Below, piece after piece: positions 42,085-50,827 of a DNA stretch of 64,000 nt. Both the position numbers and the translations under genes were made by a program. The notes beneath the pieces are model-generated. The model worked only from the letters and a program-made list of their open reading frames with translations, was not told the origin of the DNA and did not search any database. Origin of the DNA: Flavobacteriaceae bacterium (GTDB lineage: Bacteria; Bacteroidota; Bacteroidia; Flavobacteriales; Flavobacteriaceae); contig JABGUL010000042.1 in NCBI GenBank assembly GCA_018646605.1, forward strand, positions 1 through 64,000, written 5' to 3'. How positions within the stretch are numbered: the stretch's first letter is position 1; every line of letters starts with the position of its first letter.

Positions 42085-44463
42085 TTAATCCATAATTTTA
42101 AATATATAGGGTTGTTTTTGTATTAATTTGACGATAGAAAATTTATTTTGATAGATGAGGTTAATTTCTGTATCCTTTTGAGCGATCAATTCTGCTTGGA
42201 TAAGCTTTCCCTCGTTCCACTGCATTGAAACAAGTATATTGTTTCTAGCTTTTAAACCGTTTACATTTCCTTTTTTCCAAAGAGGTGGAAGTGCAGGCAG
42301 TAATCGTAGGGTGTTTTCTTCATAAGACTGTAATAAAAGTTCAGCAACTCCAGCAGTATATCCAAAATTTCCATCTATTTGAAAAGGTGGATGTGCATCA
42401 AAGAGGTTTGAAAAGATTGATTTTTCAAACATTAGTTGAATGTGTTCTTGAGCCATGTCACCATCCAAAAGTCTTGCAGCGCAGTTGATCAGCCATGCTC
42501 TACTCCAGCCAGTTCCAGCACCTCCATTGGCCAATCGAAAGTCAAGTGTTTTTCTTACCGCATCAAATAATTTAGGTGTGGTTAGAGAGCTGATTTGATT
42601 TCCTGGATGAAAACCATACAGATGGGACATATGACGGTGACCGGGTTCTAATTCTTTATACTCACGATCCCACTCTAAAATTCTTCCGTCACTGCCCAGG
42701 ACGAACCCAGGACGCAATTGCTTTAGTTGCTTTTCTATTTTTTGAATCCATTCATTATCAATATTCAACAGTCTTACTGCCTTGAGATAATTCGTAAAAA
42801 CCTCCTTTATAACCTGTTGATCCATGGCACTACCCAAGCAGCTTGAGACTGCCACTCCTTGATCGTTAATATATCGATTTTCTGGAGAAGTAGAAGGGGC
42901 AGAAATTAATGAGCCATCACGTGGATCTTCAATCAACCAATCGCTATAAAATTTTGCTACTTCTTCTATCGCAGGAAAAGCTCTGTTTCTCAAAAAATTA
43001 TAATCTTGAGTATATTCAAAATGATTCCAATAATGTTGAACCATCCATCCGCCAGCACCAAATGATGCACCCCAATATGCCGTTGGAGCTCTCAGCCATG
43101 TAGGTGCCCAAATGTCAGTTGCATGAGGAAGGAATGAACCTCTAGCTCCAAAGTTTTCTTGGGCTGTTTTTTTTCCATTTATCAATAAACGATCAACATA
43201 ATCAAATAGTGGATTATTTAATTCATCCAGTTGGGTTACGTTTGCCAACCAGTAGTTCATTTGAAGATTAATGTTGAGATGATAGTCAGCGTTCCATGGT
43301 GCACTAATATGTTGGTTCCATAACCCTTGAAGATTTGCAGGTAAAGTTCCCTCTCTAGAAGAGGCTATTAGAAGATATCTCCCAAAGTGAAAGAGTAGTT
43401 CCTGTAATTCTAAATCTACATTTCCTTTTTTAACAGCTTCAATTCTTTTGTCGGTTGGAATTAGTTGGGAAATGTTTTTCGTTTCAATATTAAAATCTAT
43501 ACGTTCATAATAGTTTTGATGATCTCTTATGTGTTGTTCTTCAATATCAGAAAGTGAAGTTTTTTCAATTACGGCAAAGTTTTTTTGATTTTGAGAGGTG
43601 TAATTTTCATGATAAAAGGAAGAGTTAGACACTATATAAAGAACAGCTTTACGAACACCTTTTAATTCTAATTTGTTTTCATTTGATGCTATACTTCCTC
43701 CTTCATGGGAGGTTTTCAGAATTGTTTCAAAGGAAACACCTTCCAAGATAGGTAACGTTTTAGAATCAAATTTACCACCCCGTTGGGTCACTTCCCCGGT
43801 CATAATTATTTCTGAGTTGTTTCTAGATAGTACAGATACGGTAGGAAATCCCTCATCCATAGGTCTACTTAGTTGTATTGATCCATTAATTCCTTTGGGA
43901 TGTTCAGATTCTATTATAACAACTATTGCTTGATGGGGGTGGGAAACAAAAACACTTTCTTTAACTGGATAGCCTTCCGTTTTGTAATTAACATACGCTG
44001 TAGCTTTATTTAAATTAAGGCTTCTTTTATAGTCTGAAATTGAATCATGATCTAAGCGAATATGAAGATCACCAAGTGTTTGATGTGAGCGGACAACGGT
44101 TTTTCTAGAAAACTTTTCAATTAAAAGATGATCTGTTTTTTCAATGTCACCATCAATTAATAAATTTCTAATTTGTTTTAGGTCTTCAAAGGTACCTTCT
44201 GGGTTCCCCCATTCTAAGTCCTTTGGCCAAAGGGAATCATCATTGAGTTGAATATGTTCTTTAGTTGGATTTCCAAAGACCATCACACCTAATCTACCAT
44301 TACCGAGTGGAAGTGCCTCCTCCCATTCTGAAGCTGCCTGTTCATACCATAAAAGGTGATCACTTTTAGGGGATTTTTCCATAGTTATTTCACAGGAAAA
44401 TAAGAGAAATGCAATGACTAAAATGATGGGTTTCTGAAAATATTTTATGGAGGATCGAATCAT
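42085..44463 (-). CDS. Glycoside hydrolase family 95 lipoprotein, 792 aa
   Basis: GH95 enzymes are inverting alpha-L-fucosidases or alpha-L-galactosidases. The N-terminus has a lipoprotein signal (IILVIAFLLFSCEIT). The substrate-binding N-terminal beta domain includes LLWYEQAASEWEEALPLGNG, LGVMVFGNPTKEHIQLND and HQTLGDLHIRL; the (alpha/alpha)6 domain has LPANLQGLWNQHISAPWNAD, YHLNINLQMNYWLANV, PGHRHMSHLYGFHPG and GWSRAWLINCAARL. All are GH95 blocks. Length is usual. It leads the two-gene minus-strand unit with the inositol oxygenase, which suggests that the sugar released, or its aglycone, feeds the same pathway. Confidence 0.9.
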   Translation of the reverse strand: MIRSSIKYFQKPIILVIAFLLFSCEITMEKSPKSDHLLWYEQAASEWEEALPLGNGRLGVMVFGNPTKEHIQLNDDSLWPKDLEWGNPEGTFEDLKQIRNLLIDGDIEKTDHLLIEKFSRKTVVRSHQTLGDLHIRLDHDSISDYKRSLNLNKATAYVNYKTEGYPVKESVFVSHPHQAIVVIIESEHPKGINGSIQLSRPMDEGFPTVSVLSRNNSEIIMTGEVTQRGGKFDSKTLPILEGVSFETILKTSHEGGSIASNENKLELKGVRKAVLYIVSNSSFYHENYTSQNQKNFAVIEKTSLSDIEEQHIRDHQNYYERIDFNIETKNISQLIPTDKRIEAVKKGNVDLELQELLFHFGRYLLIASSREGTLPANLQGLWNQHISAPWNADYHLNINLQMNYWLANVTQLDELNNPLFDYVDRLLINGKKTAQENFGARGSFLPHATDIWAPTWLRAPTAYWGASFGAGGWMVQHYWNHFEYTQDYNFLRNRAFPAIEEVAKFYSDWLIEDPRDGSLISAPSTSPENRYINDQGVAVSSCLGSAMDQQVIKEVFTNYLKAVRLLNIDNEWIQKIEKQLKQLRPGFVLGSDGRILEWDREYKELEPGHRHMSHLYGFHPGNQISSLTTPKLFDAVRKTLDFRLANGGAGTGWSRAWLINCAARLLDGDMAQEHIQLMFEKSIFSNLFDAHPPFQIDGNFGYTAGVAELLLQSYEENTLRLLPALPPLWKKGNVNGLKARNNILVSMQWNEGKLIQAELIAQKDTEINLIYQNKFSIVKLIQKQPYIFKIMD

Positions 44464-44469
44464 AGTTAA

Positions 44470-44500
44470 AAATAAATGAATTTATTTCACATAAATGAAT
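44470..44500. repeat. Palindrome and 10-bp direct repeat upstream of GH95
   Basis: AAATAAAT-GA-ATTTATTT (44470-44487) is a perfect dyad. ATAAATGAAT occurs at 44472-44481 and again at 44491-44500. Both lie in the 81-base divergent gap between GH95 and the DUF4249 gene. Regulator binding is possible, but AT-rich repeats arise easily here. Confidence 0.3.
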
Positions 44501-44544
44501 AGAGAAATTAAATATTTGTTTTTATTAGCTTAAATTATATACTA

Positions 44545-45705
44545 TTGAAAAATAAATCTAGTGAAAAAAGAGTGGCTTTTCATAATAAAATAACTTTTAT
44601 TCGATTGCTACTATTGGGGGTCTTGATGCACTCTTGTATAGACCCTGTCCCCCCTGAATTTGATTATGAAGATGGATTGGTTATTATTGATGCAATTGCC
44701 TCTACGGTTCCAGGAACTACTTATGCTACTGTGAAGAAAACAGTTTTGGAGTTTGGTATTTACAAAACTGAATTTATGGAAGGGTGTAAGGTGAGCTTAA
44801 AGAATTCAGTCACAAATGAAGAAATAAGTTTAATTGAAGGTAAAGAGAGTTACTTGGTTTCAGCAGACTTTAGGGTTGATGAGGGAACCGAATGGGAGTT
44901 GAAGGTAACGACACCCGCTGGAAAGACTTATAAATCAATTACAGAAGTTGTTCCTAAAGTAGTTTCTATTGATGCAATTTCTGATGCTTATAACAAAGAA
45001 ATGTCCTTTGATGAATCTATAGGAAAATTTATTCCTGGTCATGAAATACGAATTGATTTTCAGGAACCAGTAGAAGAAACAAACTTTTATTATTTTCAGT
45101 ATAGAGCCTATGAAAAAGAAATTTATTGTGCTGTATGTAATAATGGTGTTTTACGATTCGGTGAATGTGTTTCACAAATAGACAATCCCTTAGCAAAGGA
45201 ATATTATACTTATTTGTGTGATCAAACGTGCTGGAAAATTTCCTTTAATCAGGAGATTACGCTCTTTGATGATGCTTTTACTAATGGTAAAAATATTTCT
45301 AACTTATTGGTTGGAAAAATACCTCTTTACACAAAACAAGATGTATTGGTTGAGATCCTACAACTGAATATTACAGAAGAAGCGCACAAATATTATAAAA
45401 CTATAAAAGATATTGTAGATAATAACAGTGGATTTAACGCTCCTCTTCCCTCTGCTTTAATTGGTAATTTTTATAATCCTGAAGATTCGGAAGATCCTGT
45501 TTTAGGTCGCTTTACTGCTGCTGCTGGAAGTAGTAAATCAATTTTTGTAAAAAGAGGAGACATTCCTCAAATGACTGTTGGTGCCTTCCGAGTTCCACAA
45601 CCAGAACTTTTGGGAGACCCTCTTCCAAATCCAATTACTTATGAAACTCCTTGTCTAGAAGGGCGAAATCAAACTAAAATAAAACCACTAACATGGGAGG
45701 AATAA
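44545..45705 (+). CDS. DUF4249 family lipoprotein, 386 aa
   Basis: A surface-type lipoprotein: IRLLLLGVLMHSCIDPVPPE gives the lipobox (Cys near residue 31), followed by the DUF4249 features FDYEDGLVIIDAIASTVPG, YATVKKT, WELKVTTPAGKTYKS and VPKVVSIDAI. DUF4249 proteins nearly always pair with a TonB-dependent receptor, as here, where the receptor gene overlaps by 13 bases, so it is probably the accessory ligand-binding lipoprotein. The start is uncertain: TTG at 44545, or the GTG about 27 bases later; there is no ATG before the signal peptide. Six cysteines in the central part (CAVC, CVS, CDQTC) are notable. Confidence 0.82.
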   Translation: MKNKSSEKRVAFHNKITFIRLLLLGVLMHSCIDPVPPEFDYEDGLVIIDAIASTVPGTTYATVKKTVLEFGIYKTEFMEGCKVSLKNSVTNEEISLIEGKESYLVSADFRVDEGTEWELKVTTPAGKTYKSITEVVPKVVSIDAISDAYNKEMSFDESIGKFIPGHEIRIDFQEPVEETNFYYFQYRAYEKEIYCAVCNNGVLRFGECVSQIDNPLAKEYYTYLCDQTCWKISFNQEITLFDDAFTNGKNISNLLVGKIPLYTKQDVLVEILQLNITEEAHKYYKTIKDIVDNNSGFNAPLPSALIGNFYNPEDSEDPVLGRFTAAAGSSKSIFVKRGDIPQMTVGAFRVPQPELLGDPLPNPITYETPCLEGRNQTKIKPLTWEE

Positions 45706-48116
45706 AATTTAAATTATTTAGGTCGATTCAGTATAGTTTTTTTGCTGTATTGTTTTCTTTTAGTGTTGTAGGTCAGGAATATGTTCTAACACTTTCTATC
45801 TCTGATTTAGACACTAAGGATCCTTTGAGTAGTGTAACTGTTCTTTTGGATCCATGTAGTTGTGGTGGAATCACCAATCCTAGTGGAATTTTTTCTAAAC
45901 GATTAAAAGCGGACACCTATACTTTGAGTATAGAATATTTAGGATACAGAAAAGAAATCCGCACTGTTGTTTTGGATAAGAACACCAATCTTTCCATAAC
46001 AATGGAAACAGAAGAAGAGCAGCTTTCAGAAATAATAGTCCTTGCTCAAAAGCGAAATCAGAATGTCGAAAGTACCCAAATGGGAGTATTTGAACTTAAT
46101 GCTAGAGACTTGATAAAAATTCCAACAGCATTAGGAGAGTTTGATGTTTTGAGAAGTATTACTCTTTTGGCGGGTGTAAACAATACTGGTGACATAAGTA
46201 ATGGCGTCTCAATTAGAGGAGGTTCTTTGGACCAAAATTTAATGCTTTATGAGTCTGCCCCAGTTTTTAACCCTACACATCTTTTTGGCTTATTTTCAGT
46301 TTTTACTCCCGATGTGATTTCCGGGGTAAATATTTATCAAGCCAATATTCCTGCAAAATACGGTGGTCGTATTGCTTCGGTAGTCGATATTAAAGTTAAG
46401 AGTCCGTACACAGACAAATTTAAATTGGAGGGTGGAGTTGGTGTTATATCAAGCAGGTTGTCTTTGTCAACCCCAATAATTAAAGATAAATTAATGCTCT
46501 TGGCTGGCGGTAGAATTGGATTTACAGACTTTTTATTTCCCTTATTAATCCCAAGATTAAAAAATACAAAAGCTAATTTTAAGGATAGTACAGTAAAGTT
46601 GCTTTATCTACCAAACGAGAATAATCAGCTGACATACACTCATTTTTTCTCACAAGATTTTTATCAATTAGACCTAATTTCTTCTATTGAAAATATTGTT
46701 TCGTCATCCAATCAATATGATTTTGGAACATCTAACCATACCTTAAGATGGTTGCATAGTTTCGATAATGAAACTAATTTAGTTGGAACTTTTGTTCACA
46801 GTAATTACTTGCCTCAAAATTTATTTCCAGAGATTGAATCGACTAATGTAATACGTTTTGAATCCCAAATTCAGTATACAAGTGCACAATTTGAATATAA
46901 AGATGACCGTAATGAAGACTTAAATTATTATGCTGGTCTTCAGTTAAATCAGTACGGTATCAATCCTGGTAGTTTAAATCCAGGTTCAGGGAATTCAATA
47001 ATACCAGTTGATTTAGAAGATGAAAAAAGTAGAGAATTATCATTTTATGCCAATTTAAATTGGAATCCCAGTGAACGACTTTCCATTTCTTCAGGATTAC
47101 GATTTACTAACTTTTCATTGTTAGGACCTTTTCGTCAGGGACAGTATACAGAAAATGGAATTTTTGAAGGCGTAAAAGATTTTTTAAAAAACGAAACAGT
47201 AGTCAATTATTCAAGGCCAGAGCCCCGTATAGGAATTAATTATAAGTTAGGTGAGGATAGTGCTCTAAAGGCAAGTTATGCTCGAATTTATCAATACATT
47301 CAAAACATCTATAATACATCAACCCCTTTACCCACATCACGCTGGAAGATGTCTGATACTTTTATTCAACCTCAAAAAAATGATACCTACGGATTGGGAT
47401 TATATAAAAACTTTCCAAATCTAGGTTTAGAAATTTCATCTGAGGGATACTACAGAATAACAGAGAATAATTTAACGTATAAGCCAGGGGCAGATTTTTT
47501 TCTTTCAGAGTTTTTGGAGCAAGAGGTAACTCAGGCTGAGGGGAATTCATATGGTGTTGAAATGAGTTTAAGGAAAAATAAAGGTAAAGTGAATGGATTC
47601 ATTAACTATACTTGGTCTCGAAGTTTGCTTAAAACCAATGAGCTCGCATTAAAAAACAGAATCAATAATAACAACTGGTATCCATCAGATTTTGATCGAC
47701 CTCATACTGTTAATGCTACTGTAAATTTTGAAGGGGATGCATACAATGCCTTTAGCTTTAATTTTACTGGACAGACGGGACGACCTTACACTGTTGCCAA
47801 TGGAGTTTACAATCAAGAAAACGTAACGATTCCAATTTTTCTCTCACGGAACAACGGACGCCTTCCTGTATATCATCGTTTGGATTTTTCATGGAAAATT
47901 GCTTATAGAAAAGACCCTAATAAACGTTTTCAAGGGGATTGGACCTTAACTGTTTATAATTTGTATGGCAGACGTAATCCATTCAATGTTTATTATACCC
48001 AACGAAATGGAGCTCAAGATGGAGATGTTTTTGGGGGGAGTCCACTAGGTGCATATGAACTTTCTGTGCTTAGAGGTTCTTTGGTTTCAATTGCTTATAA
48101 TTTTAAATTTCTTTAA
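45693..48116 (+). CDS. TonB-dependent outer-membrane receptor, 807 aa
   Basis: After a signal peptide (YSFFAVLFSFSVVGQ) comes a carboxypeptidase-regulatory-like domain (LTLSISDLDTKDPLSSVTVL... TLSIEYLGYRKEI, about 28-115), a plug with VLRSITLLAGVNNTGDISNG and SIRGGSLDQNLML (about 150-235) and a 22-strand-type barrel to the C-terminus. It imports a ligand with energy from TonB. Its partner is the DUF4249 lipoprotein, not a SusD, so it is not a classical polysaccharide-utilisation pair. The ligand is unknown; the surrounding sugar genes make a sugar or inositol derivative one option. Confidence 0.9.
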   Translation: MGGIKFKLFRSIQYSFFAVLFSFSVVGQEYVLTLSISDLDTKDPLSSVTVLLDPCSCGGITNPSGIFSKRLKADTYTLSIEYLGYRKEIRTVVLDKNTNLSITMETEEEQLSEIIVLAQKRNQNVESTQMGVFELNARDLIKIPTALGEFDVLRSITLLAGVNNTGDISNGVSIRGGSLDQNLMLYESAPVFNPTHLFGLFSVFTPDVISGVNIYQANIPAKYGGRIASVVDIKVKSPYTDKFKLEGGVGVISSRLSLSTPIIKDKLMLLAGGRIGFTDFLFPLLIPRLKNTKANFKDSTVKLLYLPNENNQLTYTHFFSQDFYQLDLISSIENIVSSSNQYDFGTSNHTLRWLHSFDNETNLVGTFVHSNYLPQNLFPEIESTNVIRFESQIQYTSAQFEYKDDRNEDLNYYAGLQLNQYGINPGSLNPGSGNSIIPVDLEDEKSRELSFYANLNWNPSERLSISSGLRFTNFSLLGPFRQGQYTENGIFEGVKDFLKNETVVNYSRPEPRIGINYKLGEDSALKASYARIYQYIQNIYNTSTPLPTSRWKMSDTFIQPQKNDTYGLGLYKNFPNLGLEISSEGYYRITENNLTYKPGADFFLSEFLEQEVTQAEGNSYGVEMSLRKNKGKVNGFINYTWSRSLLKTNELALKNRINNNNWYPSDFDRPHTVNATVNFEGDAYNAFSFNFTGQTGRPYTVANGVYNQENVTIPIFLSRNNGRLPVYHRLDFSWKIAYRKDPNKRFQGDWTLTVYNLYGRRNPFNVYYTQRNGAQDGDVFGGSPLGAYELSVLRGSLVSIAYNFKFL

Positions 48117-48126
48117 GGTTAATTTT

Positions 48127-49014
48127 ATGTCCAACAAATCAATTATATGTTTTGGTGAAATTCTTTGGGATTTATTTCCAAGTGGAAAAATGTTGGGTGG
48201 GGCCCCTTTCAATGTTGCTAGCTCAATAAATGGATTGGGTGGGGTAGTAGAATTTATAAGTCGTGTTGGTAAAGATGAATTAGGTGATGCAATTCTTTCG
48301 CAAGTGAAAAGTCAAGGACTTTCTACTCATTTTATTCAAACCGATTCTAAACACAAAACGGGGAAAGTTAATGTAACCTTAAATAAAGAAGGGTCAGCTC
48401 AATACGAAATTGCTCAAGATGCTGCCTGGGACTTTATTGAAATTTCAGAAGAAACGTTATATGCTGCTCGTCATGCTGAAGCATTTATATTTGGAAGTCT
48501 GGTCGCTAGAGGAAGTTCCAAAGCCACACTGATGTCTTTTTTAAATGTTTCGAAATTTAGTGTGTTTGATTTAAACCTAAGACCACCTTTTTATGACACC
48601 GCCACACTAATTGAATTAATGCAAGTTGCTCACATGTTAAAGTTTAATGATGATGAATTGTATGAAATAGCATCCGAAATGGGATCGCCCCATGATTCTT
48701 TAAATCAGCATGTAGTATTTTTAGCCGAAAAAACAAATACCCAAACTATTTGTGTAACAAAAGGCATGCATGGTGCAGTTTTATTTCATCAGGGTTCATG
48801 GTACCACAACAGTGGGTATAAAATAAAAGTAATTGATACTGTAGGAGCAGGAGATTCTTTTTTAGCAACCCTAGTTTTGGGTTTAGTAGAGGGGGATGAA
48901 ATACAATCAGTCCTCAATAATGCTTGTGGAATGGGAGCACTAGTGGCTGGAAGTAAAGGTGCAAATCCTCCAATTTCAAAAGCAGATTTAAAGGCTTTTG
49001 TGTTCTCAGTTTAA
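48127..49014 (+). CDS. PfkB-family sugar kinase (fructokinase-like), 295 aa
   Basis: A ribokinase-fold kinase: IICFGEILWDLFPSGKMLGG (fructokinase-like start, residues 6-25), APFNVASSINGLG, FDLNLRPPFYDT and the catalytic DTVGAGDSFLATL near residue 240. Such ScrK-type enzymes usually phosphorylate fructose, but inositol-pathway 5-dehydro-2-deoxygluconate kinase also belongs to this superfamily. The start codon lies 11 bases after the receptor gene; an earlier start would overlap the receptor by 68 bases and adds no family sequence. Confidence 0.88.
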   Translation: MSNKSIICFGEILWDLFPSGKMLGGAPFNVASSINGLGGVVEFISRVGKDELGDAILSQVKSQGLSTHFIQTDSKHKTGKVNVTLNKEGSAQYEIAQDAAWDFIEISEETLYAARHAEAFIFGSLVARGSSKATLMSFLNVSKFSVFDLNLRPPFYDTATLIELMQVAHMLKFNDDELYEIASEMGSPHDSLNQHVVFLAEKTNTQTICVTKGMHGAVLFHQGSWYHNSGYKIKVIDTVGAGDSFLATLVLGLVEGDEIQSVLNNACGMGALVAGSKGANPPISKADLKAFVFSV

Positions 49015-49020
49015 AAAAGA

Positions 49021-49761
49021 ATGAAATATATAACTTACTTTAATACTTTAGTTCTGAAAAAAGCCGTCTATTTAGTTGCCTTTATTTTGTCTTTTTCAAC
49101 ACTCCAAGGTCAAGATTTTACAGCTAACGAATTATTAAATCGTTCAATTACATATCATGATCCAGACGGGTTGTGGAAAAACTTTAATGGAAGTTTTAAT
49201 GTAAGTATGGAAAGTCCAAACCGCCCTTTCCGTAAAAGTAAAATTGAATTGAATTTTAAGGATTCATTTTTTAGGCTAACGGTAGACTCAGATGTAAATA
49301 CTTCAGTTTCTCAATTGGAAGATAAGGAGTGTTTACTGTCTTATAATGGAGCCAGTGATTTTTCAGATGAAATTGCAGACAAGAATCGCCTTTCCTGTGA
49401 AAGCGCAAAGATGTATAGGGATTATTACACCTATCTATATGGTCTTCCTATGAAACTTAAAGATTCAGGAACCATTCTAAATCCTTTAGTAGAAGAAAAG
49501 GTTGTTGATAATGTTTCTTACTGGAAATTAAAGGTTACTTATGAGCCTGAGACAGTTGGAGATACTTGGTATTTTTACTTTGATAAAAACAGCTTTCAAC
49601 TAAAAAGATATCAATTTTTTCATGATGAATCTAAAAATGATGGCGAATATATTGTTTTGAAAAATGAACTAAATGTAAATGGAATATTCATGCCTAAAGA
49701 TCGATCGTGGTATTACAACAAGGATGATAAATATTTAGGTACAGACTATTTAAGTTTGTAG
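49021..49761 (+). CDS. DUF6503 family secreted protein, 246 aa
   Basis: A signal peptide (VYLVAFILSFSTLQGQ) is followed by ELLNRSITYHDPDGLWKNFN and a beta-rich region with LSYNGASDFSDEIADKNRL, KVTYEPETVGDTWYFYFDK and KRYQFFHDESKNDGEY. This is the DUF6503 pattern, a relative of LolA-like outer-membrane proteins. Function unknown. It lies 6 bases after the kinase gene, so these genes probably share the receptor transcript. Confidence 0.8.
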   Translation: MKYITYFNTLVLKKAVYLVAFILSFSTLQGQDFTANELLNRSITYHDPDGLWKNFNGSFNVSMESPNRPFRKSKIELNFKDSFFRLTVDSDVNTSVSQLEDKECLLSYNGASDFSDEIADKNRLSCESAKMYRDYYTYLYGLPMKLKDSGTILNPLVEEKVVDNVSYWKLKVTYEPETVGDTWYFYFDKNSFQLKRYQFFHDESKNDGEYIVLKNELNVNGIFMPKDRSWYYNKDDKYLGTDYLSL

Positions 49762-49817
49762 TTTTAGTATTAATAATTAGTAACTTTTAAATAAATCAAA
49801 AAACATAAAAAAAACGC

Positions 49818-50759
49818 ATGCATAAAATTATTAAACACATCGGTCACTCATTAATCTTGCTAATTTTTTGTACAGTTTCAATTAGTGCTCAGGAAAGAGA
49901 AAGCATTATCGGAAAATGGGATTTAAATGTCCAAATGAAAAATAAAATTGCCCCTTCTTGGTTGGAAGTTAAGTTGTCTGGAACAAACACATTAGTAGGG
50001 TATTTTGTAGAGTATAATGGAAGTGCAAGACCAATTTCTGAGGTGTATTTTCAAAATGGAATTATTGATTTTTCCATTCCTCCTCAATGGAATGGCAATA
50101 CAGATCTTCACTTTACAGGTAAATTGACAAACGGAAAGTTAGTTGGAACAATTCTAGGAAGTAATGCAATTGCTTATCCTTTTGATGGTTCTAGGGCTCC
50201 TAAGCTAATCAGAAAAGAAGCCATTAAATTCGGTAAAGAAAAACCGCTTTTCAATGGTGAAAGCCTAAATGGATGGCATCAAGCAAATGAGAATAAAAAA
50301 AATCAATGGATAGCAGAAAAGGGAGTTCTGAAGAATCCTTATTCTGGGAATAATCTAGTTACCGATGAATCCTTTGAAGATTTTCAGTTGCATTTAGAAG
50401 TGCGATATCCACAAGAAAGTAATTCTGGAATTTATCTCCGTGGACGTTATGAAGTACAAGTAGAAGATAGTTTTGGAAAAGATCCTAATTCTATACTTTT
50501 TGGTGCTGTTTACGGGTTTTTAACGCCAAATCAAATGGCTGCAAAGCCAGCAGGAGAGTGGCAGGTTTTTGATATTACCCTAATTGGACGAAGAGTCACG
50601 ATTATTGCTAACGATAAAATAATTATTAATGATCAAATTATACCTGGTATTACTGGTGGTGCATTAGATAGCAATGAGGGAGCTCCAGGGCCAATTATGC
50701 TTCAAGGGGACCATGGTAAAGTAGAGTATAGAAATATAACCATACGCTTACCAGAATAA
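49818..50759 (+). CDS. Secreted DUF1080 (3-keto-glycoside hydrolase-like) protein, 313 aa
   Basis: The signal peptide (GHSLILLIFCTVSISAQ) precedes an N-terminal beta domain of about 110 residues (IIGKWDLNVQMKNKIAPSW) and a DUF1080 jelly-roll: PLFNGESLNGWHQANE, FQLHLEVRYPQESNSGIYLR, EWQVFDITLIG and PIMLQGDHGKVEYRNITIRL. The single domain contrasts with the double-domain copy at 35198-36592. It probably acts outside the inner membrane on an oxidised or unmodified glycoside. Confidence 0.85.
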   Translation: MHKIIKHIGHSLILLIFCTVSISAQERESIIGKWDLNVQMKNKIAPSWLEVKLSGTNTLVGYFVEYNGSARPISEVYFQNGIIDFSIPPQWNGNTDLHFTGKLTNGKLVGTILGSNAIAYPFDGSRAPKLIRKEAIKFGKEKPLFNGESLNGWHQANENKKNQWIAEKGVLKNPYSGNNLVTDESFEDFQLHLEVRYPQESNSGIYLRGRYEVQVEDSFGKDPNSILFGAVYGFLTPNQMAAKPAGEWQVFDITLIGRRVTIIANDKIIINDQIIPGITGGALDSNEGAPGPIMLQGDHGKVEYRNITIRLPE

Positions 50760-50827
50760 ATCCGTTCAAAAAAAGGTTTTCTAAACACTTATTTTGCAGC
50801 CATTTAATTTGGATATAAATTTATTCT

